From Vibrio ichthyoenteri ATCC 700023 (lineage in GTDB: Bacteria > Pseudomonadota > Gammaproteobacteria > Enterobacterales > Vibrionaceae), in the NCBI RefSeq assembly GCF_000222605.1, contig NZ_AFWF01000265.1, positions 1 to 34,403 on the forward strand: DNA of 34,403 nucleotides. Direction: 5' to 3'. Below are positions 19,263 to 26,814 of this stretch, in pieces. The notes under the pieces were generated by a model. The model worked only from the letters and a program-made list of their open reading frames with translations, was not told the origin of the DNA and ran no database searches. How positions within the stretch are numbered: position 1 is the stretch's first letter; each line of letters starts with the position of its first letter. The translations under genes and the position numbers were made by a program.

Positions 19263-19583
19263 TTAAAAATCTCGTTGTCATTTTTTATTGTGCTTGTTGC
19301 TTTGCGTCTCTTTCACGGTGCCAGATCCCATGGTTTATTCGGTGCAGCCTCCCGGCTGGAGGGATGCTCTGGGGCACTCCAGTTCTCACATGCAGTTAAC
19401 TTGTGAGCCGCGATGTCGGCGGAATATACTCAACATGAAAGGAGATGAGTAGAGCAACAAGAAACCAACGGTGGAAAGGTCTTACGCCGTGTGCTGCGCT
19501 CTCTATTCGTTAGCATTCTACTCATTATTTTTGCGTCTAAATGATTTGATTTGTACATAATTAAATCAGATCACTCTTTGCAG
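19263..19583 (-). ncRNA. Long structured 5' leader of rne
   Basis: About 320 bases lie between the predicted rne start site and the ATG. Two hairpins are clear (plus-strand coordinates): CTGGAG 19356-19361 with CTCCAG 19377-19382, and CTCACA 19385-19390 with TGTGAG 19402-19407. CAGCC/GGCTG at 19345-19358 competes with the first. In E. coli the rne 5' leader is similarly long and lets RNase E regulate its own mRNA through conserved hairpins. By analogy this leader is a candidate autoregulatory element, though I could not align it. No gene was found in 19263-19818 on either strand. Confidence 0.6.
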
Positions 19584-19589
19584 GTGTGA

Positions 19590-19618
19590 ACTATAGCAGT
19601 ACCCAGTAAAGTCAGCAA
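19590..19618 (-). promoter_or_regulatory. rne promoter
   Basis: On the minus strand: -35 TTGCTG (19618-19613), a 17-base spacer, and -10 TATAGT (19595-19590). This is a good sigma-70 match with ideal spacing. Transcription would begin near 19583. Confidence 0.7.
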
Positions 19619-19803
19619 TCGGCTTTATTGTAAAACGGCCAAGAATAGCCGTTTATGTTTGATAATATCGTGTTGAAACATGTTTTTTATTTAGTTAAAG
19701 GCTTTTTAACAACTGAATGATGCGAATTTTGCCGCTGACGGGATACAAATTGAGTCATCTCAGTCTTTGAAGCGAAGAAAATGTGAATTTGCGCTGAGTT
19801 GAG

Positions 19804-19812
19804 TGGTAGAAT
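19804..19812 (+). promoter_or_regulatory. Extended -10 promoter immediately before rluC
   Basis: TGG followed by TAGAAT (19807-19812) forms an extended -10. The ATG is at 19819, so transcription would start at or next to the A of the start codon. No good -35 is present, which is normal for extended -10 promoters. Confidence 0.5.
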
Positions 19813-19818
19813 AGTGCT

Positions 19819-20772
19819 ATGAGCGAAATTAGAACCCAAGTCCAGTTTGTCGATATCGATCAAGATATGGCAGGCCAGCGCATTGATAACTTTCTGCGCA
19901 ATCAATTAAAAAGCATCCCGAAAAGCATGGTTTATCGTATCGTGCGTAAAGGGGAAGTTCGTGTTAACAAGAAACGCGTAAAAGCGGAATACAAATTACA
20001 AGCTGGAGACGTGGTGCGGATTCCACCGGTGACGGTAGAAGAGAAAGCGCCGGAAGTAGCACCAAGTACCAAGCTTAATAAAGTGGCTGAGTTAGAAGAT
20101 ATGATCATCTATGAAGATGAGCATATGCTGATCCTAAACAAGCCGTCAGGTACCGCCGTTCATGGTGGCAGTGGTCTAAAGTTTGGCGCGATTGAAGCGT
20201 TGCGCGCGTTGCGCCCGCAAGCTCGATTCTTAGAACTTGTCCACCGCATTGACCGTGATACTTCTGGTATTTTGTTGGTGGCGAAGAAGCGCTCTGCACT
20301 GCGCCATTTGCAAGCTCAGTTTCGTGAAAAAACGGTACAGAAATATTACTTCGCTTTGGTGATGGGTGAGTGGAAAGCGAGCTGTAAAGTGGTGAACGCG
20401 CCACTGCTGAAAAATGAAGTAAACAGCATCGTACGCGTGAACCCAAACGGCAAGCCGTCAGAAACGCGTTTCAAAGTGTTGGAAAGATTCCCTGATGCGA
20501 CCTTGATTCAAGCCAGTCCTATCACGGGCAGAACCCATCAGATTCGTGTGCACGTGCAATACGCAGGTCATCCGATTGGTTGGGATGATCGCTATGGCGA
20601 TCGCCGCTTTGATGCCTACACGGCAAAAGTGGGTCTAGATCGTCTTTTCTTACATGCGGCCAATATTAAGTTCCAACACCCATCAAATGATGAGTGGATG
20701 GAAATCAATGCGCCAATGTGTAAAAAACTCGAAGGCGTATTGGCTGGATTAAGAAAGCTTACGAAGAATTGA
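19819..20772 (+). CDS. rluC: 23S rRNA pseudouridine(955/2504/2580) synthase RluC
   Basis: Converts three uridines of 23S rRNA to pseudouridine during large-subunit assembly. An N-terminal S4 RNA-binding domain (about residues 15-75, with MAGQRIDNFLRNQL and RKGEVRVNKKRVK) precedes the RluA-type catalytic domain. The motif HRIDRDTSGILLVAKK has D145 as catalytic Asp, and TGRTHQIRVH is also present. Its 317 residues match the family (319 in E. coli). The ATG at 19819 has no ribosome-binding site, and the nearest promoter element places the RNA start at the ATG, so the message may be leaderless. It is divergent from rne, as in E. coli, and convergent with maf. Confidence 0.95.
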   Translation: MSEIRTQVQFVDIDQDMAGQRIDNFLRNQLKSIPKSMVYRIVRKGEVRVNKKRVKAEYKLQAGDVVRIPPVTVEEKAPEVAPSTKLNKVAELEDMIIYEDEHMLILNKPSGTAVHGGSGLKFGAIEALRALRPQARFLELVHRIDRDTSGILLVAKKRSALRHLQAQFREKTVQKYYFALVMGEWKASCKVVNAPLLKNEVNSIVRVNPNGKPSETRFKVLERFPDATLIQASPITGRTHQIRVHVQYAGHPIGWDDRYGDRRFDAYTAKVGLDRLFLHAANIKFQHPSNDEWMEINAPMCKKLEGVLAGLRKLTKN

Positions 20773-20834
20773 GATTTGAGGCGGTAGCGTCGACAAAATA
20801 GAGTTGAGATTTTTGAATCGAGATTCGATAGATT

Positions 20835-20857
20835 GGGAGCGGACAGCTCCCTTTTTT
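20835..20857 (+). terminator. Intrinsic terminator of rluC
   Basis: GGGAGC, loop GGACA, GCTCCC, then six T residues, 63 bases after the rluC stop. The heptamer repeat array begins about 40 bases downstream. Confidence 0.8.
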
Positions 20858-20898
20858 ATTTTATTGCTGAGATTCCCTACACGGCTGAAAGCCCGTAG

Positions 20899-20986
20899 TC
20901 TCGCTTCTCGCTTCTCGCTTCTCGCTTCTCGCTTCTCGCTTCTCGCTTCTCGCTTCTCGCTTCTCGCTTCTCGCTTCTCGCTTCTC
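20899..20986. repeat. Perfect heptanucleotide tandem array (TCTCGCT, 12.6 copies)
   Basis: Twelve uninterrupted identical copies of TCTCGCT (20899-20982) plus a partial TCTC. On the minus strand the unit reads as GAAGCGA in one phase. It lies between the rluC terminator and the 3' end of maf. The period of 7 and perfect identity imply recent expansion by strand slippage and likely length variation between strains. The array has no stop in some frames and so generates spurious EKREARS-repeat reading frames. Confidence 0.97.
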
Positions 20987-21004
20987 AAAGCTCAAAGCTC
21001 AAAG
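20984..21004. repeat. Second heptamer repeat (CTCAAAG, 3 copies) overlapping the maf stop codon
   Basis: Three tandem copies of CTCAAAG at 20984, 20991 and 20998, directly abutting the TCTCGCT array. On the minus strand the unit is CTTTGAG. The first copy read by the maf ribosome contains the last Leu codon and the TGA stop (CTT TGA), so the extra copies look like duplications of the maf 3' end. Confidence 0.9.
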
Positions 21005-21595
21005 CACAGCAAACCCTTGCGCTTCTAACATATCAATTAGGTCAATCAAGGGGAGGCCAACCAGTGTATTGGGGTCTTTGCCTTCCAAACGTTCAAACAG
21101 TGCGATACCCAATCCTTCGCTTTTAAAGCTACCGGCGCAAAAGAAGGGCTGCTCTTTATCGATATAGCTTTCGATTTGCGCGGTGGTGAGTGAGCGAAAG
21201 TGGACGATAAAGGTATCTAGCTTGAGGCTCGTTTCGTTCGTATGGGTATTGTGTAGCGCCAGTCCGGTGTAAAAAGTGATACTTTTGCCGCTTTGACGTT
21301 GTAGTTGTTCGATGGCTCGTTCACGGGTATGTGGTTTACCGATGATTTCGCCGTCAATCACACAGACTTGGTCGCTACCGATGACCAATGACGCTGTTTC
21401 AGAGTGGGTAACGTCGGTAGGGCACGATTGTGCTTTACCTTGGGCTAAACGCAAAACTAGCGCACTTGGCGACTCGTCTTTCAGCGGCGTCTCATCAAAA
21501 GAGGGATGGACTGTTTTGAACGGAATTGCTAGTTTTTTGAGCAGTTGTTGCCTAAAAGGTGAGGTTGAAGCTAAAACTAGTTGGTAATTTGGCAT
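20999..21595 (-). CDS. yceF: Maf-family nucleotide pyrophosphatase, YceF type
   Basis: Cytosolic house-cleaning enzyme. The YceF branch hydrolyses m7GTP and related modified nucleotides to the monophosphates. Family motifs are ASTSPFRQQLL at the N-terminus (residues 9-19), DETPL (34-38), VIGSDQV with the catalytic Asp (D75), GKPHTRERAIEQL, and FKSEGLG near the C-terminus. Its 198 residues match the family (194 in E. coli). Its genomic place between rluC and yceD, on the opposite strand, identifies it as yceF rather than the dTTPase paralogue yhdE. The stop codon lies inside the CTCAAAG repeat, so the C-terminus (QGFAVL) is formed next to unstable DNA. Confidence in the branch comes mainly from synteny. 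Confidence 0.92.
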   Translation of the reverse strand: MPNYQLVLASTSPFRQQLLKKLAIPFKTVHPSFDETPLKDESPSALVLRLAQGKAQSCPTDVTHSETASLVIGSDQVCVIDGEIIGKPHTRERAIEQLQRQSGKSITFYTGLALHNTHTNETSLKLDTFIVHFRSLTTAQIESYIDKEQPFFCAGSFKSEGLGIALFERLEGKDPNTLVGLPLIDLIDMLEAQGFAVL

Positions 21596-21705
21596 TTTTA
21601 TTTACAATCAAAATAGGCTTTGATTGAAGCATAATAGATATTATGGCGCTTATGATAGCGCTCTTGGTGGAAAGGAAAAAAAGTACAACTTTTTACCCTT
21701 TTTCT

Positions 21706-21734
21706 TTGACTCTAAACAATTTGGAAGATAGAAT
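21706..21734 (+). promoter_or_regulatory. Strong sigma-70 promoter of the yceD-rpmF-plsX-fab cluster
   Basis: TTGACT (21706-21711), an exact 17-base spacer, and TAGAAT (21729-21734): 5 of 6 matches in each element. The predicted RNA start (about 21741) is only about 3 bases before the yceD ATG at 21744. Confidence 0.75.
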
Positions 21735-21743
21735 TTGCGCCCT

Positions 21744-22271
21744 ATGCAAAAGGTAAAAATACCGCGAACAGTTGATCCTGCAAGAACTGCTCAAAAGCGA
21801 TTGGATATAGATGGTATCATTCAAACCAGTCTCCTAAAGCGTTTAAGCACAACAACTGAAGGCGTAAAACGCGACGCGCAAGTCTCATTGTCATTTGGGC
21901 TTGATGAACAGCGACTCGTCGTTATCTCTGGTAAAGCTAACGTCGAAGTTGATTTAGAGTGTCAACGTTGTAATAAGGTTTTCGCACATCAGTGTGAAGT
22001 CCAATTCACTTATACTCCTGTTTACAGCGAGAAGAGTGAAGAAGAAGCACCGGAAGAGTACGATTTGGTAGATCTAAACGAGTACGGTGAAGTAGATCTT
22101 ATTCAACTAGTTGAAGACGAGTTCATCCTTGGATTGCCTCTAGTAGCAATGCATGACGAAGCGGATTGTAGCGTTAACTCAAATAACATGGTGTTTGGTG
22201 AACTTCCTGAAGAAATTGAGGAAGAAAAGAAACCGAATCCATTTGATATCTTAAAAAGCTTAAAGCGCTAA
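21744..22271 (+). CDS. yceD: 23S rRNA accumulation protein YceD (DUF177)
   Basis: Needed for normal 23S rRNA accumulation. Its role is conserved with the plant and bacterial DUF177 family and it is nearly always followed by rpmF, as here. The ATG at 21744 gives MQKVKIPRTVDPARTAQKRL, which matches the family N-terminus. An in-frame TTG at 21735 adds only MRP and would overlap the -10 promoter element. A C-x2-C pair (C73, C76, in LECQRCNK) and the acidic DLVDLNEYGEVDLIQLVEDE stretch are visible, and the end is NPFDILKSLKR. It has 175 residues. There is no Shine-Dalgarno sequence, and the promoter lies almost on top of the start codon, so translation may be leaderless. Confidence 0.95.
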   Translation: MQKVKIPRTVDPARTAQKRLDIDGIIQTSLLKRLSTTTEGVKRDAQVSLSFGLDEQRLVVISGKANVEVDLECQRCNKVFAHQCEVQFTYTPVYSEKSEEEAPEEYDLVDLNEYGEVDLIQLVEDEFILGLPLVAMHDEADCSVNSNNMVFGELPEEIEEEKKPNPFDILKSLKR

Positions 22272-22319
22272 CTTATTAATAAGTAAGTATCTTTAGGAAT
22301 TTACATAGGAGTAGGGTCA

Positions 22320-22490
22320 ATGGCCGTACAAAAGAGCAAGAAATCACGTTCAATGCGTGGCATGCGTCGTTCACACGATGCGCTTACTACAGCTGCACTT
22401 TCTGTAGACGCAACTTCAGGTGAAACTCACCTACGTCACAACGTGACTGCCGAAGGTTTCTACCGCGGCAAAAAGGTTATCAACAAGTAA
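22320..22490 (+). CDS. rpmF: 50S ribosomal protein L32
   Basis: A 56-residue component of the large ribosomal subunit. The sequence begins [20 protein letters not shown] and ends [11 protein letters not shown], with LRHNV in the middle, as in proteobacterial L32. It is strongly basic at the N-terminus. The zinc-binding cysteines found in some bacterial L32 proteins are absent, as in E. coli. AGGAG at 22307-22311 lies 8 bases before the ATG. It lies 48 bases after yceD and 9 before plsX, and is co-transcribed with both in E. coli. Confidence 0.97.
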   Translation: MAVQKSKKSRSMRGMRRSHDALTTAALSVDATSGETHLRHNVTAEGFYRGKKVINK

Positions 22491-22499
22491 GGTTGACCT

Positions 22500-23525
22500 T
22501 TGCATAATATAACCGTTGCGCTTGATGCAATGGGCGGTGACTTCGGTCCCCGTGTTACAGTGCCTGCCGCCGTGCAGGCACTGTCGTATTTCCCAGAGCT
22601 AAAAGTGATCCTACTAGGTGATCGGACTTCGATCACATCTCAATTATCTAATCTTGGTTATCAGCCAGATGCTCGGCTGAGCATTAAACACTGTGACCGA
22701 GTGATCTCCAATTCAGAAAAACCTTCTCTAGCATTACGCAATGGCCAAGACAGTTCTATGGGTCGAGCGATCGATCTCGTTTCCGTCGGACAGGCTGATG
22801 CTTGCGTAAGCGCAGGTAATACTGGCGCATTGATGGCGTTGTCTCGATTTCGCTTAAAGTTATTGCCTGGTATAGATCGTCCAGCATTGGTTTCTGCACT
22901 CCCTACCGTTTCGGGGAATCGAACGTGGATGTTGGATCTTGGCGCGAATGTGTCAAGTGATGCGGATTCGCTGTTCCAATTTGCCATTATGGGCAGTGCA
23001 CTCGCTGAACAATACTTACAACGCCCACCTCGGGTTGCGATTCTCAATATCGGCGCTGAAGAAATAAAAGGTAATGATCTTGTCAAGCGCTGTGCTGAAA
23101 TGCTGTCGCAAACCCAGTCGGTCAATTTTGTCGGCTATATTGAAGGTAATCAGTTACTGCACGATGCGGCTGATGTGGTTGTCTGCGATGGTTTTGTTGG
23201 CAATGTTTGCCTAAAAGCGTGTGAAGGAACAGCACAACTTTTTATTGATAGATTGAAATCGTATATGATGGCGTCATCAATAAAGGGCTGGATTGCAAGA
23301 AAATTGTTTTCTGGGTTATTTAATGAACTAAAAACATTGAACCCCGACCAGTATAACGGCGCAAGTTTGCTAGGATTGCGCGGCATTGTAATAAAAAGCC
23401 ACGGAAGTGCTGATGTAGAGGCGGTCATTAACGCAATTGGCGAAGCCCTGCATGAGGTCAAACGACAGGTACCAAGCCGTATTAGCGATCGTTTGGAAGC
23501 GGTTTTACTCGAGAGGCACTATTAG
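22500..23525 (+). CDS. plsX: Phosphate acyltransferase PlsX
   Basis: Makes acyl-phosphate from acyl-ACP and phosphate for PlsY, the first step feeding glycerol-3-phosphate acylation in phospholipid synthesis. It is a peripheral membrane protein. The N-terminus [20 protein letters not shown] is the family hallmark. [14 protein letters not shown] and [10 protein letters not shown] follow, then LDLGANVS and the C-terminal [14 protein letters not shown]. Its 341 residues match the family. The start is the TTG at 22500: TAAGG (22488-22492) lies 7 bases upstream, and the next in-frame ATG would remove the hallmark motif. It starts 9 bases after rpmF and ends 5 bases before fabH. Confidence 0.96.
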   Translation: MHNITVALDAMGGDFGPRVTVPAAVQALSYFPELKVILLGDRTSITSQLSNLGYQPDARLSIKHCDRVISNSEKPSLALRNGQDSSMGRAIDLVSVGQADACVSAGNTGALMALSRFRLKLLPGIDRPALVSALPTVSGNRTWMLDLGANVSSDADSLFQFAIMGSALAEQYLQRPPRVAILNIGAEEIKGNDLVKRCAEMLSQTQSVNFVGYIEGNQLLHDAADVVVCDGFVGNVCLKACEGTAQLFIDRLKSYMMASSIKGWIARKLFSGLFNELKTLNPDQYNGASLLGLRGIVIKSHGSADVEAVINAIGEALHEVKRQVPSRISDRLEAVLLERHY

Positions 23526-23530
23526 TCTTC

Positions 23531-24484
23531 ATGTATAGCAAAATATTAGGTACTGGCAGCTACCTGCCATCTCAGGTGCGTACCAACGCAGACTTAGAGA
23601 AAATGGTAGACACATCAGATGAGTGGATTGTCGCTCGTACTGGTATTAAAGAACGCCGCATCGCTGCTGAAGATGAGACTGTTGCCGACATGGCTTACCA
23701 TGCCGCGCTAAATGCGATCGAAATGGCCGCTATCGACAAAAACGATATCGACATGATTATCGTCGCGACCACTAGCGGTAGCCACGCTTTTCCTTCCTCA
23801 GCATGCCAAGTTCAAGGTATGTTGGGTATTAAAGGTTGTCCAGCATTTGATTTGGCGGCAGCGTGTTCAGGTTTTGTTTACGCTTTATCTATCGCCGATC
23901 AACACATTAAAACGGGTATGTGTAAAAACATACTGGTGATTGGTGCTGATGCACTATCAAAAACTTGTGACCCGACGGATCGTTCTACCATCATTTTGTT
24001 TGGTGATGCAGCGGGTGCGGTGGTTGTTGGTGCAAGTGAAGAGCCGGGCATTTTATCAACGCATATTAATGCCGACGGGGCGTTTGGCGATCTACTGAGC
24101 CTACCGTTGCCGTCACGCGACGAAAACAACATGGATAAATGGCTGCACATGGCAGGCAATGAAGTGTTTAAAGTTGCAGTGACTCAGCTCTCTAAGCTAG
24201 TAAAAGATACGCTAGAAGCAAATGGCATGCACAAATCTGAACTGGATTGGTTAGTGCCACACCAAGCGAACTACCGCATCATTTCAGCGACGGCTAAAAA
24301 GCTATCGATGTCACTTGATCAAGTGGTACTAACACTTGATAAGCATGGTAATACATCCGCGGCGACAGTACCGACTGCGCTAGATGAAGCTGTGCGTGAT
24401 GGCCGTATTAAGCGTGGTCAAACGTTACTACTAGAAGCGTTTGGCGGTGGTTTTACCTGGGGCTCTGCGCTAGTTAAATTCTAA
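23531..24484 (+). CDS. fabH: Beta-ketoacyl-ACP synthase III
   Basis: Condenses acetyl-CoA with malonyl-ACP to start each fatty-acid chain. The catalytic triad is fully conserved at the E. coli positions: C112 in [12 protein letters not shown]244 in VPHQANYRI, and N274 in [11 protein letters not shown]. The N-terminus ([19 protein letters not shown]) and the C-terminal [13 protein letters not shown] complete the thiolase fold. It has 317 residues, the same as E. coli. Upstream plsX ends 5 bases before the ATG, so they are probably translated from one message. A short hairpin at 24507 follows the gene. Confidence 0.98.
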   Translation: MYSKILGTGSYLPSQVRTNADLEKMVDTSDEWIVARTGIKERRIAAEDETVADMAYHAALNAIEMAAIDKNDIDMIIVATTSGSHAFPSSACQVQGMLGIKGCPAFDLAAACSGFVYALSIADQHIKTGMCKNILVIGADALSKTCDPTDRSTIILFGDAAGAVVVGASEEPGILSTHINADGAFGDLLSLPLPSRDENNMDKWLHMAGNEVFKVAVTQLSKLVKDTLEANGMHKSELDWLVPHQANYRIISATAKKLSMSLDQVVLTLDKHGNTSAATVPTALDEAVRDGRIKRGQTLLLEAFGGGFTWGSALVKF

Positions 24485-24506
24485 GCCAACAAAATTCAAA
24501 TTAAGG

Positions 24507-24530
24507 TGCACATTGGTGCATCTTTTCTTT
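24507..24530 (+). terminator. Weak hairpin with T-rich tail between fabH and fabD
   Basis: TGCAC, loop ATTG, GTGCA, followed by TCTTTTCTTTC. The 5-base stem is too short for a strong terminator. It could attenuate read-through into fabD. Confidence 0.3.
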
Positions 24531-24555
24531 CTTACTTTGTTTTAAGGAAAAGAAC

Positions 24556-25479
24556 ATGAGCAAGTTTGCTATCGTATTTCCAGGTCAAGGTTCACAAGCA
24601 TTAGGTATGCTTGCAGAGCTTGGCGCACAATATGACGTAGTTAAACAAACTTTTGCCGAAGCTTCTGAAGCACTAGGTTACGATCTTTGGGCGTTGGTTC
24701 AAGATGGTCCTGTAGAAGATTTAAATCAAACTTTCCGTACTCAACCAGCTCTATTGGCATCGTCAGTAGCGATTTGGCGTGTATGGCAAGAGCTTGGCCT
24801 AGAGCAGCCTGCAAACCTTGCAGGTCATAGCCTAGGCGAGTATTCAGCGCTGGTTTGTGCTGGTGTTATCGACTTTAAACAAGCGATCAAATTGGTTGAG
24901 CTACGCGGTCAACTAATGCAAGAAGCGGTACCTGCGGGTACTGGCGCTATGTACGCGATCATCGGTCTTGATGACGCGGCGATTGCTAAAGCGTGCGAAG
25001 AAGCAGCGCAAGGTGAAGTGGTTTCTCCTGTAAACTTCAACTCGCCAGGTCAGGTGGTTATTGCTGGCAGCAAAGATGCGGTAGAACGTGCAGGCGTACT
25101 ATGTAAAGAAGCAGGCGCAAAACGCGCATTGCCTCTGCCTGTTTCAGTGCCATCTCACTGTGCACTAATGCAGCCTGCAGCAGATAAGCTTGCTATCGCA
25201 TTAGAAGCGATCGAATTTAATACCCCTCAGCTACCGGTGATCAACAACGTTGACGTTATCGCGGAAGTAGAACCTGAAAAAATCAAGCTTGCGCTTGTTC
25301 GTCAGCTATACAGCCCAGTACGCTGGACTGAGTGCGTTCAACTTATGAGCGAGCAAGGTGTAGAGAAGCTTCTAGAAGTTGGTCCAGGTAAAGTATTGAC
25401 TGGTCTAACTAAACGTATTGTTAAGACGCTAGATGCGGCAGCTGTAAACGACATTGCGTCGCTTGAAGCGGCTAAATAA
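24556..25479 (+). CDS. fabD: Malonyl-CoA:ACP transacylase
   Basis: Transfers malonyl groups from CoA to acyl carrier protein, supplying the extender for fatty-acid elongation. The active site is intact: S92 in GHSLGEYSAL, R117 in ELRGQLMQEA and H201 in SVPSHCALM, together with the N-terminal FPGQGSQ motif. Its 307 residues are close to E. coli (309). AAGGAA 7-9 bases upstream supports the ATG. It sits 71 bases after fabH and 32 before fabG, in the conserved cluster order. Confidence 0.98.
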   Translation: MSKFAIVFPGQGSQALGMLAELGAQYDVVKQTFAEASEALGYDLWALVQDGPVEDLNQTFRTQPALLASSVAIWRVWQELGLEQPANLAGHSLGEYSALVCAGVIDFKQAIKLVELRGQLMQEAVPAGTGAMYAIIGLDDAAIAKACEEAAQGEVVSPVNFNSPGQVVIAGSKDAVERAGVLCKEAGAKRALPLPVSVPSHCALMQPAADKLAIALEAIEFNTPQLPVINNVDVIAEVEPEKIKLALVRQLYSPVRWTECVQLMSEQGVEKLLEVGPGKVLTGLTKRIVKTLDAAAVNDIASLEAAK

Positions 25480-25511
25480 ACGCAGCTAAGTAATCGAAAG
25501 GAACGAAGATA

Positions 25512-26249
25512 ATGATGAATCTAGAAGGCAAGATTGCCCTAGTGACAGGCGCAAGCCGTGGTATCGGTCGTGCTATCGCTGAGCTTCTTGTTGAGCGCGG
25601 TGCAACCGTTATTGGTACTGCAACATCTGAAAGCGGCGCAGCAGCAATCAGCGAATACCTGGGTAACAATGGTAAAGGCCTTGCGCTAAACGTAACGGAT
25701 GTTGAGTCTATCGAAGCGACACTAAAAACCATCAATGATGAGTTTGGTGTGATCGATATCCTAGTCAACAACGCGGGTATCACTCGTGATAACCTGTTGA
25801 TGCGTATGAAAGACGATGAGTGGAACGATATCATCGATACTAACTTGACGCCTATTTTCCGCATGTCTAAAGCAGTATTGCGTGGCATGATGAAAAAACG
25901 TGCTGGTCGTATCATCAACGTAGGTTCAGTGGTTGGTACCATGGGTAACGCTGGTCAAACTAACTACGCTGCAGCAAAAGCGGGTGTGATTGGTTTTACT
26001 AAGTCTATGGCTCGTGAAGTAGCGTCTCGAGGCGTAACTGTGAACACGGTAGCGCCTGGTTTCATCGAAACTGACATGACGAAAGCATTGAATGATGACC
26101 AACGTGCAGTAACGCTTGCTAACGTGCCTGCAGGTCGTCTAGGAGATCCTCGTGAAATTGCGTCGGCTGTTGCATTTTTAGCATCGCCAGAAGCGGCGTA
26201 CATCACAGGTGAAACTTTGCATGTTAATGGCGGCATGTATATGGTTTAA
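25512..26249 (+). CDS. fabG: 3-oxoacyl-ACP reductase FabG
   Basis: NADPH-dependent short-chain dehydrogenase that reduces 3-ketoacyl-ACP in each elongation cycle. The cofactor loop TGASRGIGRA (residues 12-21), NNAG (86-89) and the catalytic S139, Y152 and K156 (numbered from the first Met) are present. The C-terminal GETLHVNGGMYMV matches the family. Two adjacent ATGs (25512, 25515) are possible, and the AAGGAA site at 25498-25503 fits the first slightly better. Protein length is 245 or 244 residues. It is followed by a 238-base gap before acpP rather than tight coupling. Confidence 0.97.
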   Translation: MMNLEGKIALVTGASRGIGRAIAELLVERGATVIGTATSESGAAAISEYLGNNGKGLALNVTDVESIEATLKTINDEFGVIDILVNNAGITRDNLLMRMKDDEWNDIIDTNLTPIFRMSKAVLRGMMKKRAGRIINVGSVVGTMGNAGQTNYAAAKAGVIGFTKSMAREVASRGVTVNTVAPGFIETDMTKALNDDQRAVTLANVPAGRLGDPREIASAVAFLASPEAAYITGETLHVNGGMYMV

Positions 26250-26327
26250 TAGCCAAGTTCGAAAAGCCTTCACTGATACTTAGATTAATCTCTTCGTATC
26301 AGTAAAGTGTGAAACTTGCTATTGAAT

Positions 26328-26344
26328 TGCACAACAATTGTGCA
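26328..26344. promoter_or_regulatory. Perfect inverted repeat in the acpP upstream region
   Basis: TGCACAA-CAA-TTGTGCA, 7-3-7. It lies about 140 bases before acpP with no T tract, so it is more like a protein-binding site than a terminator. AT-rich -10-like hexamers (TAAAAT at 26377 and 26386) follow, but neither has a well-spaced -35, so I do not fix the acpP promoter. A further hairpin, GCAAGG/CCTTGC (26405-26420), lies in the likely acpP leader. Confidence 0.35.
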
Positions 26345-26487
26345 TGACTTAAGTCAAAGTTGTATTGAATTTCGGTTAAAATCGCTAAAATTGTGGTTTG
26401 ACCAGCAAGGTCCCCCTTGCAACTTTCAATAGTTCTAATAAACTACGGAATCATCGCATTAGGCGAAATCTGTAAAGGAAAAGAAAA

Positions 26488-26721
26488 ATGAGCAACATCG
26501 AAGAACGCGTAAAGAAAATCATTGTTGAACAGCTAGGTGTGGACGAAGCAGAAGTTAAAAACGAAGCTTCATTTGTTGACGATCTAGGTGCTGATTCTCT
26601 AGACACTGTTGAACTAGTAATGGCTCTAGAAGAAGAATTCGACACTGAGATTCCAGACGACGAAGCTGAGAAGATCACTACTGTTCAAGCTGCAATCGAC
26701 TACGTGAACAGCGCTCAGTAA
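26488..26721 (+). CDS. acpP: Acyl carrier protein
   Basis: Carries growing acyl chains on a phosphopantetheine arm and partners with every Fab enzyme here, and with PlsX. S37 in GADSLDTVE is the attachment site. The protein is small (77 residues), very acidic and four-helical, with [18 protein letters not shown] forming the recognition helix II region. The AAGG site at 26475-26478 lies 9 bases before the ATG. A long upstream gap and a strong terminator immediately after suggest an abundant, mostly monocistronic message, as expected for this protein. Confidence 0.99.
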   Translation: MSNIEERVKKIIVEQLGVDEAEVKNEASFVDDLGADSLDTVELVMALEEEFDTEIPDDEAEKITTVQAAIDYVNSAQ

Positions 26722-26730
26722 TATCTCCCC

Positions 26731-26763
26731 CAGGCGGCCTTCCGGCCGCCTGAGTTCTTTTTT
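26731..26763 (+). terminator. Strong intrinsic terminator of acpP
   Basis: Perfect 9-base GC-rich stem CAGGCGGCC / GGCCGCCTG with a TTCC tetraloop, then AGTTCTTTTTT. It isolates acpP from fabF, so fabF needs read-through or its own promoter in the 50 bases that follow. Confidence 0.9.
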
Positions 26764-26814
26764 AACCCTTCTATCTCTCTCATAGAATCATTTCATTTTC
26801 CGGAGAATAAAATC

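Noticed and set aside
20749-20988. Minus-strand frame encoding repeated EKREARS units
   Set aside because: It is generated wholly by the heptamer array running into non-coding DNA. A 7-base period read in triplets gives a 7-residue repeat automatically. There is no ribosome-binding site.
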